A DNA stretch of 12,557 bases from Betaproteobacteria bacterium (GTDB lineage Bacteria; Pseudomonadota; Gammaproteobacteria; Burkholderiales; SG8-39). The position numbers and the translations under genes are program-made. The notes beneath the pieces were generated by a model. It was not told the DNA's origin. It saw only the letters and a list, made by a program, of their open reading frames with translations, and searched no databases. Location of the stretch: positions 1 to 12,557 of the forward strand of contig JAEKLK010000029.1 in NCBI GenBank assembly GCA_019509895.1, read 5' to 3'. Positions 1-5,991 of the stretch are shown here, one piece after another (position 1 is the stretch's first letter; each line of letters begins with the position of its first letter).

Positions 1-302
1 GGGCCGAGCACCAGCACCGAGGCGCGCATGGTCTTGACGAGGTCGTAGCCCGCGGTCGGATCGCTGATCTGACGGCCGTGCAACACCATGCGGCCGCCAG
101 CGGGGGGTGCCGCCTCAAGGCCCATCTGGCGTAGCAGCTTCGCCATGGTGCGCACGTCCATGAGCTGCGGGACGTTGGCAAGGCGAAGCGGCTCGTCGGT
201 GAGGAGCGCGGCACACATGATGGGCAGCGCTGCGTTCTTGGCGCCGGAGATGCGCACCTCGCCCTCGAGCGGCCGGCCGCCGCGAATGCGCAGCTTATCC
301 AC
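1..302 (-). CDS. murA: UDP-N-acetylglucosamine 1-carboxyvinyltransferase, N-terminal part (cut by window edge)
   Basis: MurA transfers enolpyruvate from phosphoenolpyruvate to UDP-GlcNAc, the first committed step of peptidoglycan synthesis in the cytoplasm. About 100 N-terminal residues are present, starting MDKLRIRGG. The ISGAKNAALPI segment carries Lys22 and Asn23 at the same positions as the E. coli enzyme, and the DLVKTMRAS segment near residues 88-96 is also conserved. The catalytic Cys (position 115 in E. coli) lies outside the window. The start is GTG at 302-300; it gives the family-standard N-terminus and has a GAGGAG ribosome binding site 10 bases upstream. It overlaps the BolA-family gene by 8 bases, as the last gene of the mla operon seen here. 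The ibaG-murA adjacency is also found in E. coli. Identity is secure; the gene is partial only because the window ends. Confidence 0.96.
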   Translation of the reverse strand, partial: MDKLRIRGGRPLEGEVRISGAKNAALPIMCAALLTDEPLRLANVPQLMDVRTMAKLLRQMGLEAAPPAGGRMVLHGRQISDPTAGYDLVKTMRASVLVLG

Positions 303-534
303 CGGCCCGCCACTCCTCGGGTGTGAGCGTGCGCATCGAGAGGGCGTGAATCTCCTCGCGCATGCGTTCCCCGAGCGCCGCGTAAACCAGCTGGTGTCGC
401 TGCACGCGGTTGCGGCCGCCGAACTCGGCGGAAACGATCAGCGCCTGGAAGTGCTGTCCGTCGCCGATCACCTCGACATGCTCGCAGGCAAGGCCCGCTT
501 CGATCCCGTGCTTGACGCTGTCCGGCGTGACCAT
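295..534 (-). CDS. ibaG: BolA-family protein, IbaG/YrbA-like
   Basis: A 79-residue single-domain BolA/IbaG protein. Family members bind monothiol glutaredoxins through a shared [2Fe-2S] cluster and are linked to iron-sulfur homeostasis and acid or envelope stress. The sequence shows the IbaG pattern: VEVIGDGQHFQ near residues 20-30, a central NRVQRHQLVY segment, and the C-terminal IHALSMRTLTPEEW that includes the conserved His. The start chosen is ATG at 534-532. It shares one base with the stop codon of the upstream permease (TGATG), and it gives a length close to the 84 residues of E. coli IbaG. The frame stays open upstream, but that part is the antisense/out-of-frame shadow of the permease gene. 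It overlaps murA by 8 bases. The pairing with murA and mla genes matches E. coli, which strengthens the IbaG call over other BolA paralogues. Confidence 0.92.
   Translation of the reverse strand: MVTPDSVKHGIEAGLACEHVEVIGDGQHFQALIVSAEFGGRNRVQRHQLVYAALGERMREEIHALSMRTLTPEEWRAGG
313..318 (-). promoter_or_regulatory. ribosome binding site of murA
   Basis: The minus strand reads GAGGAG here, ending 10 bases before the GTG at 302. It supports GTG, not an ATG, as the murA start. The site lies inside the 3' end of the BolA-family coding region. Confidence 0.6.
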
Positions 535-1289
535 CAATACCTCAGCTTGTAGCCCGACTTCAGAAGCCAGAGTGTCGCCGAGCATACGGCCAAGAGGGAG
601 GCGAAAACTATCGCGAGGCTGGCCGCCGGCGCAAAGTCGGAGGCGCCAAAGAAGCCGTAGCGGAAGCCGTCGACCATATAGAAGAACGGGTTGGCGTGCG
701 ACAGGCGCTGCCAGAAGGGCGGCAGCGTGTGGATCGAATAGAAGACGCCCGAGAGAAACGTCAGCGGAACGACCACGAAATTCTGGAATGCCGCCACCTG
801 GTCGATCTTGTCGGAGACGACGGCGGCGACCAGGCCAAGCGTGCCGAGGAGCGCCGCGCCCAGCAAGGCGAAGGCGAGCGCCCACAGGGGCGCGTGCAGC
901 GGCAGGTCGACGAAGAAGAGCGTCACGGCGAGCACGCACAGCCCCACCACCAGCCCCCGCACGATCGATGCCACGACATAGGCGGCGAAGAACTCGACGT
1001 ACGAAACCGGCGCGAGGAGCACGAAGACGATGTTGCCGGTGATCTTCGACTGGATCAGGCTCGATGAGCTGTTGGCGAAGGCGTTCTGCAGCACGGCCAT
1101 CATGACGAGGCCCGGCACCAGGAAGACCGTGTAGCGAACCCCGCGATAGACCTCGAGCCGCCCTTCGAGCGCATGGCCGAAGATCACCAGGTAAAGGAGC
1201 GTGGTGAGCACCGGCGCGCCCACGGTCTGGATGCTCACCTTGAAGAAGCGCAGGAGCTCCTTGTAACAGAGCGTCGAGAACCGCCTCAC
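534..1289 (-). CDS. ABC-2 type transporter permease, YadH-like
   Basis: An inner-membrane permease of about 251 residues with roughly six hydrophobic segments, the usual size and layout of the ABC-2 family that includes YadH, NodJ and drug or polysaccharide exporters. The segment at roughly residues 160-215 is the family signature region (DKIDQVAAFQNF, then PLTFLSGVFYSI, then ANPFFYMVDGFRYG). The start is GTG at 1289-1287, overlapping the stop of the ATPase gene by four bases (GTGA). This tight coupling makes the two an exporter pair. It probably moves a hydrophobic or envelope-related substrate, but nothing in the sequence identifies it. YadGH-type pairs are commonly found beside mla genes in betaproteobacteria, which hints at lipid or envelope transport (inference). 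Confidence 0.9.
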   Translation of the reverse strand: MRRFSTLCYKELLRFFKVSIQTVGAPVLTTLLYLVIFGHALEGRLEVYRGVRYTVFLVPGLVMMAVLQNAFANSSSSLIQSKITGNIVFVLLAPVSYVEFFAAYVVASIVRGLVVGLCVLAVTLFFVDLPLHAPLWALAFALLGAALLGTLGLVAAVVSDKIDQVAAFQNFVVVPLTFLSGVFYSIHTLPPFWQRLSHANPFFYMVDGFRYGFFGASDFAPAASLAIVFASLLAVCSATLWLLKSGYKLRY

Positions 1290-2185
1290 GATCCCCGGCC
1301 GGTGAGGCGCAGAAACACTTCCTCGAGGTCCGGAGGATGGACCTCCATCTCACGGATGCCGACACCCGCCTCGCGCAGGCGCACGAGCGCGTCCTCGAGC
1401 TCCCGGTAGGTAGCGAGGCGCACGCGGAAATGCGCGCCGTCCGCCTCCACGACCCGGCCGGGGATGCCGACGGGCAAAGCGGCGCGATCGAGATGCAGGC
1501 GAAGGTCGAGCCCGGAAAAGCTGCCGAGCAGGCTGCGCGTCGCATCGAGCGCGGCGATGCGGCCGTCCTTCAAGAGCGCAATGCGCTGGCAATGCGCTTC
1601 GGCCTCTTCGAGGTAGTGCGTGGTCAGTACGATGCTGTGCCCGTCGCGATTGAGGCGGCGCACGAACTGCCACAGGCCCTGGCGGAGCTCAACGTCGACG
1701 CCGGCGGTCGGCTCGTCGAGGACGATGACCGGCGGCTTGTGCACGAGCGCCTGCGCCACCAGCACCCGGCGCTTCATGCCGCCGGAGAGCGAGCGCATGT
1801 TGGCGTCGGCCTTGGCGGTAAGGTCGAGGTGGTGCATCACCTCGTCGATCCAGCCGTCGTTGCGCGCGAGACCGTAGTAGCCCGATTGCAGGCGCAGGGT
1901 TTCTCGCACGGTAAAAAACGGGTCGAACACCAGCTCCTGCGGCACGACCCCGAGCATGCGGCGCGCGCGCCGATAGTCGCGCCCGACGTCAGCGCCCATC
2001 ACCGCAGCGCGGCCGGCGTCGGGACGTACCAGGCCGGCGATGACGTTGATCAGCGTGGTCTTGCCGGCGCCGTTCGGGCCGAGCAGGCCGAAGAACTCGC
2101 CTTCGGCCACGGTCAGGCTGACGCCGCCTAGCGCACGCAGCGCGCCATAGCGCTTGGCGACCTCGCTGACTTCTATCGCGTTCAG
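1286..2185 (-). CDS. ABC transporter ATP-binding protein, YadG-like (probable CTG start)
   Basis: The ATPase partner of the downstream ABC-2 permease, about 299 residues. Counting from the start proposed here, Walker A GPNGAGKT is at 36-43, the Q-loop Gln at about 83, the LSGGM signature at 133-137, and Walker B VIVLDE at 153-158. The H-loop is in LTTHYLEE. The roughly 90-residue tail after it, ending in MEVHPPDLEEVFLRLTGRGS, is typical of this exporter class. No ATG, GTG or TTG lies near the expected N-terminus (NAIEVSEVAKRYG). The only codon giving the usual four-base overlap with the STAS gene stop is CTG at 2185-2183 (CTGA). An in-frame GTG at 2296 would add 37 unlikely residues lying within the STAS gene. 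The function call is firm; the start is uncertain. Confidence 0.9.
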   Translation of the reverse strand: MNAIEVSEVAKRYGALRALGGVSLTVAEGEFFGLLGPNGAGKTTLINVIAGLVRPDAGRAAVMGADVGRDYRRARRMLGVVPQELVFDPFFTVRETLRLQSGYYGLARNDGWIDEVMHHLDLTAKADANMRSLSGGMKRRVLVAQALVHKPPVIVLDEPTAGVDVELRQGLWQFVRRLNRDGHSIVLTTHYLEEAEAHCQRIALLKDGRIAALDATRSLLGSFSGLDLRLHLDRAALPVGIPGRVVEADGAHFRVRLATYRELEDALVRLREAGVGIREMEVHPPDLEEVFLRLTGRGS

Positions 2186-2463
2186 GATGCCGGCAGCAGC
2201 GAATCCACGCCGTACAGGCGAGCGATGGTGCGCAGCGACTCGGGCAGGTTGCTGAAACCGAGCGGCCGCTCGCGCAAGCGCGCGTCGCGCAGCCACGCGA
2301 GGAGAAGCGCGAGCAGCGCCGAATCCATCTCGCTTACTTCGCCGAGGTCCACCGTCTGCACGCCGTCGGCGAGATGGCGGCGTCCTTCCTCGAGCAGCGA
2401 GCCGGCATTGGCCAGCGTCACCGGCCCGGAAACGATCATGCGCGGACCTTCGCGGCGGATCAT
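2182..2463 (-). CDS. mlaB: STAS-domain protein in the MlaB position
   Basis: A 93-residue cytoplasmic STAS-domain protein. MlaB binds MlaF and is needed for assembly and activity of the MlaFEDB complex. The sequence has the STAS layout: a beta strand MIVSGPVTLANA (9-20), a helix, VQTVDLGEV (35-43), then MDSALLALLLAW (46-57). Ser48 sits where E. coli MlaB has its essential Thr (in the DTAG-like turn). The start is ATG at 2463-2461, overlapping the mlaC stop by four bases (ATGA). An internal ATG at codon 9 would cut off the predicted first strand and is less likely. Position directly after mlaC matches the E. coli operon order, so the family and context both support MlaB. STAS proteins are divergent, hence slightly lower confidence in the symbol. 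Confidence 0.85.
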   Translation of the reverse strand: MIRREGPRMIVSGPVTLANAGSLLEEGRRHLADGVQTVDLGEVSEMDSALLALLLAWLRDARLRERPLGFSNLPESLRTIARLYGVDSLLPAS

Positions 2464-3101
2464 CTCTTCGCCGCGCCGGGCTCGAACCTGCGGTTCTTGG
2501 CGGCCAGGTTCTTGATCAGGCCGTCGATGCCCGATTCGCGCACGACGTTATTGAACTCGGTGCGGTAATTGGCGACCAGGCTGACGCCGCCCACCATGAC
2601 GTCGTACACCTTCCAGCCGGAAGCGGTCTTTTCCATGCTGTAGTCGATCGGCACGGGCTGCGCGCCGGCCTGCAGCACGCGCACCTGCACCGTGACGTCG
2701 GTGTCGGTCGGTTTGGCGCGCAGCGGCCGAAAATCCAGCTTTTGCTCGCTATAGGCGGCGAGCGCGCTCGCGTAGGTGCGCACCAGGAGCGTCCGGAATT
2801 CCTCCGTCAGGCGCTTCTTCTGCTCAGGCGTCGCCTTGTTCCAGCTGTGCCCGAGCGCCAGCGCGGTCATGGCGGTGAAATTGAAGTGCGGCAGCACCTT
2901 GGCGTCGATCAGCTCGATCAGCTTGGCGCGGTCGCCCTGCTGGATTTCCCTGTCCTTGGTGATGAGCTCGACCACTTCCACCGTCACGTTCTTCACCAGC
3001 TGGTCCGGCGGCAGCTCCTGCGCCCGGGCGAGCGGCGCAAAGGCAAACAGCGCCGATGCCCCGAGCAGCGCTGCGCTAGCGAGGTTTCTGATCCGGGTCA
3101 T
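2460..3101 (-). CDS. mlaC: periplasmic phospholipid-binding protein MlaC
   Basis: MlaC shuttles phospholipids across the periplasm between the MlaA complex in the outer membrane and MlaFEDB in the inner membrane. The protein is 213 residues, the usual family length. It opens with a Sec signal peptide: MTRIRN, a hydrophobic core at about 8-23, and a probable cleavage site after ARA near residue 27. The mature part carries the Tol-tol-Ttg2D/MlaC fold pattern, including LIDAKVLPHFNFTAMTALAL (about 67-86), then the RTLLVRTYASAL region, and a C-terminal WKVYDVMVGGVSLVANYRTEF that lines the lipid pocket in known structures. The start at 3101 is decided by an AAGGAG site seven bases upstream; longer in-frame starts would read through the mlaA tail. 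It overlaps mlaA by 26 bases and mlaB by four. Confidence 0.95.
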   Translation of the reverse strand: MTRIRNLASAALLGASALFAFAPLARAQELPPDQLVKNVTVEVVELITKDREIQQGDRAKLIELIDAKVLPHFNFTAMTALALGHSWNKATPEQKKRLTEEFRTLLVRTYASALAAYSEQKLDFRPLRAKPTDTDVTVQVRVLQAGAQPVPIDYSMEKTASGWKVYDVMVGGVSLVANYRTEFNNVVRESGIDGLIKNLAAKNRRFEPGAAKR

Positions 3102-3852
3102 CGTGCATCTCCTTTTCTTCTGTGGCCGGCTTCTGCGGCTTGTCGCCCGCCTCATCGTCCGGCTCTTTCTCCCTCGGCGGGCGCCCATCGTAGATCAGAT
3201 TGCGGCGGCGCTGCAGGTAGGCATCGCGCTGGAACACGTACCTGTCGAGCGCCGCCTCCTCCAGGATGCGGCTCGCATCAAGCAGATCGGCGCGCGTCTG
3301 GATGAGGCGCAGGCCGACAAGGCCCCAGCGCGCCTGGAAAGGCTTGGTTTCGTTCAGCGGATCGGTGTAGAAGTCGAAGCCCCAGCCGATGCCATCGCGC
3401 ACGTCGCTCGAGCCGACGATCGGCAGCACCAGGTACGGCCCCGCCGCGGCGCCCCAGCGGCCAAAGGTCTGGCCGAAGTCCTCGTTGTGCTTCTCATACC
3501 CCATGTCGGTGGCGATGTCGTGGATGCCCAAGAGGCCGATAGTGGTATTAAACGCAAAGCGCGCCCAATCGCTGACACCGTCCTCGAACTTGCCCTGCAG
3601 GAAATTGTTCACGCCGATGAACACGTCGCCGATGTTGCCGAAGAAGTTGCGCACGCGTAGGCGCACCTCGGAGGGCGCCACCTTCTGATACGCGCTCGCC
3701 ACCGGACGGGCGACGGCGGTGTCGAGCATGTCGTTGAAGCTGTAAATGCCGCGGTTGAGCGGCTCCCATGGATCGCGCGGATCGCGCTCCGCCGTGCTGG
3801 CGCAGCCCACGGCTGCGCCGGCGAGCGCGGCGACCAACAGGAGGCGCGTCAC
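3076..3852 (-). CDS. mlaA: outer-membrane phospholipid-removal lipoprotein MlaA (VacJ family)
   Basis: MlaA sits in the outer membrane, usually with a porin, and removes mislocalised phospholipids from the outer leaflet, passing them to MlaC. The protein is 258 residues. A lipoprotein signal ends in AVGC with the lipidated Cys at position 17. The VacJ core follows: DPWEPLNRGIYSFN (27-40), the NIGDVFIGVNNFLQGK stretch (73-88), RFAFNTTIGLLGIHDIA (98-114), EDFGQTFGRWG (124-134) and GPYLVLPIVGSSDVRDG (138-154). After the core comes a charged tail of about 35 residues rich in Lys, Glu, Asp and Pro. The start is GTG at 3852-3850, overlapping the mlaD stop by four bases (GTGA). In E. coli mlaA is unlinked to the other mla genes; here it lies between mlaD and mlaC, so the whole pathway is in one operon. 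Confidence 0.96.
   Translation of the reverse strand: MTRLLLVAALAGAAVGCASTAERDPRDPWEPLNRGIYSFNDMLDTAVARPVASAYQKVAPSEVRLRVRNFFGNIGDVFIGVNNFLQGKFEDGVSDWARFAFNTTIGLLGIHDIATDMGYEKHNEDFGQTFGRWGAAAGPYLVLPIVGSSDVRDGIGWGFDFYTDPLNETKPFQARWGLVGLRLIQTRADLLDASRILEEAALDRYVFQRDAYLQRRRNLIYDGRPPREKEPDDEAGDKPQKPATEEKEMHDDPDQKPR
3109..3114 (-). promoter_or_regulatory. ribosome binding site of mlaC
   Basis: AAGGAG on the minus strand, seven bases upstream of the mlaC ATG at 3101. It lies inside the last codons of mlaA and fixes the mlaC start against longer in-frame possibilities. Confidence 0.75.
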
Positions 3853-4334
3853 TTCGCGGATTCCTTCGCCTCCGGCTTGCCCTCGGCCGCCTTGTTGAAC
3901 AGGAACTGGCTGATCAGGTTCTCCAGCACCACCGCCGACTGGGTGAGACGCAGGCGGTCGCCGTTTTTCAGCATCACGCCATCGCCGCCCGCCTCGAGGC
4001 CCAGATACTGCTCGCCGAGGATGCCGGAGGTAAGGATCTTCGCCGTGGTATCGCGCGGAAACTGGTAGTTGTAGTCGATGTTGATGGAGACGATGGCCTC
4101 GTAGCTCTCGTTGTCGAAGCGGATGTCGGCGACGCGCCCGACCACTACGCCGGCGCTCTTCACCGGCGCCCGGGCCTTGAGGCCGCCGATGTTGGCGAAC
4201 TTGGCTTGCACCTGGTAGGTCTGCGAGTTCGAGAACGTGGCGAGGTTGCCGACTTTCAGGGCGAGGAACAAGAGTCCGGCGATGCCGGCGACAACGAACA
4301 CGCCGACCCACAGGTCGATGGTGGAGCGATTCAT
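3849..4334 (-). CDS. mlaD: MCE-domain substrate-binding protein MlaD
   Basis: MlaD forms a membrane-anchored hexameric ring in the periplasm, bound to MlaE, through which phospholipid passes. At 161 residues it is a little shorter than E. coli MlaD. One N-terminal transmembrane helix (about 8-27) is followed by a single MCE domain at about 38-115, with KFANIGGLKARAPVKSAGV (45-63) and the pore-loop motif ILGEQYLGLE (105-114). A helical stretch VVLENLISQFLFNKA follows, then a short charged tail. The start is ATG at 4334, overlapping the mlaE stop by four bases (ATGA), with GGAGG nine bases upstream. The family is unambiguous; position between mlaE and mlaA fits MlaD rather than YebT or PqiB, which have several MCE domains. 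Confidence 0.96.
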   Translation of the reverse strand: MNRSTIDLWVGVFVVAGIAGLLFLALKVGNLATFSNSQTYQVQAKFANIGGLKARAPVKSAGVVVGRVADIRFDNESYEAIVSINIDYNYQFPRDTTAKILTSGILGEQYLGLEAGGDGVMLKNGDRLRLTQSAVVLENLISQFLFNKAAEGKPEAKESAK

Positions 4335-5137
4335 TGGTGAGTGCCTCCGGTAAACATCAAGGCGGTGAGGACGAAGTCGAGGGCAAGGATGGCGAGCGAC
4401 GACGTGACCACGGTGCGGGTGGTGGCGCGCGACACGCCCTCGGCCGTCGGCGGCGCGTCGTAGCCCTCGAACACCGCAATCCAGGTGACCGCCACGCCGA
4501 ACACCACGCTCTTGATGACCCCATTCAAGATGTCATTGCGCAGGTCCACCGCCGCCTGCATCTGCGACCAGAAGGCACCCGGGTCGACGCCGATCAGCTG
4601 CACGCCAACGAGGTAGCCGCCGAAGATGCCCATGGCGGAGAAAAGCGCGGCAAGCAGCGGCATCGAGAGCACGCCGCCCCAGAAGCGCGGCGCCACCACG
4701 CGCGCGATCGGATCGACCGCCATCATCTCCATCGCCGAGAGCTGCTCGGTAGCCTTCATCAGGCCGATCTCCGCGGTGATCGCGGAACCCGCGCGGCTCG
4801 CGAAAAGCAGGCCCGCGACCACCGGGCCGAGCTCGCGCACGAGCGAGAGCGCCACCAGCACGCCGAGCGATTCCGACGCGCCGAAGCGCTGCAAAGTCTC
4901 ATAGCCCTGCAACGCCAGCACCATGCCGACAAACAGACCGGAGACGAGAATAATGATCAGCGACAAAACCCCGGCGAAGTAGATCTCGGCCGTGGTCAGG
5001 CGAAAGCGGCGTAGCGCCGTACCCGAGTGCATCACCAGGTGAGCGAGGAAGCGGCTGGCGAAGCCGAGACGCAGCACATGGAAGGTCACGCCGCTACCGA
5101 GGCGCTCGAGGCGCGCGCGTACGTCAGCGACGCGCAT
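4331..5137 (-). CDS. mlaE: phospholipid ABC transporter permease MlaE
   Basis: MlaE is the inner-membrane permease of the MlaFEDB complex; its dimer holds the lipid pocket beneath the MlaD ring. The 268-residue protein has an N-terminal amphipathic region (about 1-50) and roughly five hydrophobic segments. The family hallmark is RELGPVVAGLLFASRAGSAI (101-120) followed directly by TAEIGLMKATEQLSAMEMM (121-139), the region that couples to the ATPase. A conserved FEGYDA lies at about 223-228. The start is ATG at 5137; it shares one base with the mlaF stop (TGATG). Length and all motifs match the family. Confidence 0.96.
   Translation of the reverse strand: MRVADVRARLERLGSGVTFHVLRLGFASRFLAHLVMHSGTALRRFRLTTAEIYFAGVLSLIIILVSGLFVGMVLALQGYETLQRFGASESLGVLVALSLVRELGPVVAGLLFASRAGSAITAEIGLMKATEQLSAMEMMAVDPIARVVAPRFWGGVLSMPLLAALFSAMGIFGGYLVGVQLIGVDPGAFWSQMQAAVDLRNDILNGVIKSVVFGVAVTWIAVFEGYDAPPTAEGVSRATTRTVVTSSLAILALDFVLTALMFTGGTHQ
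4344..4348 (-). promoter_or_regulatory. ribosome binding site of mlaD
   Basis: GGAGG on the minus strand, nine bases before the mlaD ATG at 4334 and within the last codons of mlaE. Confidence 0.65.
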
Positions 5138-5973
5138 CAGTGAGTTGCGAGCTCGAGGTCGGCGTCATAGGCCGGCGCCGGATAGTGAAAGGGCACCGGG
5201 CCTTCCGAGCTGCCGTTCACGAACTGGCGCACGAACGGCTCCGAGCTCTGGCGGATCTCATCGGGCCGTCCCTGCGCAATCACCCGCCCCGCCGCCATGA
5301 AGTAGACATAGTCGACGACGCGGAGCGCCTCCTGCACGTCGTGCGTGACGATAATCGAGGTGGCGCCGAGCGAATCGTTCAGCTCCCGGATCAGCCGCAC
5401 GATGACGCCGAAGGAAATGGGATCGAGACCGGTGAACGGCTCGTCGTAAAGGATGAGTTGCGGGTCGAGGGCGATGGAGCGCGCAAGCGCCACGCGCCGC
5501 GCCATGCCGCCCGAGAGCTCGGTCGGCGCGAGATGCGCCGCGCCACGCAGGCCGACCGCGTTCAGCTTCAGCATTACAAGGTCGTTGATCAGGTCCTCAG
5601 ACAGGTCGGTATGCTCGCGCAGCGGGAAGGCGACGTTCTCGTACACCGATTGGTCGGTAAAGAGCGCGCCAAACTGGAAGAGCATGCCCATCTTGCGCCG
5701 CATCGCGTACAGGCCTTCGCGGTCGAGCTCCTTGATGGTGTGGCCGAGGACCCGGGCCTCGCCCGCGCTCGGGCGCAGAGCTCCCATGATCACCCGCAGC
5801 AGCGTCGTCTTGCCGCAACCGGACTGCCCCATGATGCCGACGACCGATCCACGCTCGATCGCGAGATCGATGCTGCGAAGCACCGGTCGCTTAGCGTCGT
5901 AGCCGAAGGACAGCTTGCGGATCTCGACAATGGGGTGCGCGACGACACGCTGCGCGGCCGGGGATTGCTGCAC
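5137..5973 (-). CDS. mlaF: phospholipid ABC transporter ATP-binding protein MlaF
   Basis: The cytoplasmic ATPase that powers lipid movement through MlaE-MlaD. In the 278-residue protein, Walker A GQSGCGKT is at 49-56, the Q-loop Gln at 100, the LSGGM signature at 153-157, Walker B LILYDE at 173-178, and the H-loop His at 211. FVRQFVNG near 247-254 and the C-terminal tail are typical of MlaF, where the tail contacts the partner subunit and MlaB. The start is GTG at 5973-5971: an in-frame TAA lies 15 bases upstream and no other start codon precedes the first beta strand. No Shine-Dalgarno sequence is visible; a -10-like GATAAT ends eight bases before the GTG, so the message may be leaderless or nearly so. 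It is the first gene of the operon running to murA. Confidence 0.96.
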   Translation of the reverse strand: MQQSPAAQRVVAHPIVEIRKLSFGYDAKRPVLRSIDLAIERGSVVGIMGQSGCGKTTLLRVIMGALRPSAGEARVLGHTIKELDREGLYAMRRKMGMLFQFGALFTDQSVYENVAFPLREHTDLSEDLINDLVMLKLNAVGLRGAAHLAPTELSGGMARRVALARSIALDPQLILYDEPFTGLDPISFGVIVRLIRELNDSLGATSIIVTHDVQEALRVVDYVYFMAAGRVIAQGRPDEIRQSSEPFVRQFVNGSSEGPVPFHYPAPAYDADLELATH

Positions 5974-5991
5974 AGCGTAATATTATCGCGC
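5974..5991. promoter_or_regulatory. 18-base divergent promoter region with a symmetric -10 element
   Basis: This is all the DNA between the mlaF GTG and the ATG of the plus-strand ATPase. It contains the perfect 8-base palindrome TAATATTA (5978-5985), in a GC-rich setting. On the plus strand TATTAT (5981-5986) matches five of six bases of the TATAAT consensus and ends five bases before the ATG at 5992. On the minus strand GATAAT (5987-5982) also matches five of six and ends eight bases before the GTG at 5973. No good -35 or extended -10 sequence is seen on either side. Transcription from here would start at or within a few bases of both start codons. The promoter call is an inference from sequence and layout. 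Confidence 0.5.

Noticed and set aside
88..552. Plus-strand open frame opposite murA and the BolA gene.
   Set aside because: Both opposite-strand genes are clearly recognisable and this frame shows no family pattern.
535..1545. Possible fusion of the BolA protein to a long N-terminal region.
   Set aside because: The extra part lies out of frame over the permease and ATPase genes and has typical Ala/Arg-rich shadow composition; the TGATG overlap gives a normal-length BolA protein.
5140..5991. Long plus-strand open frame fused in front of the plus-strand ABC ATPase.
   Set aside because: It is antisense to mlaF, low in hydrophobic structure and rich in Arg/Asp/His as GC-rich shadow frames are; the ATPase homology begins only after 6035.
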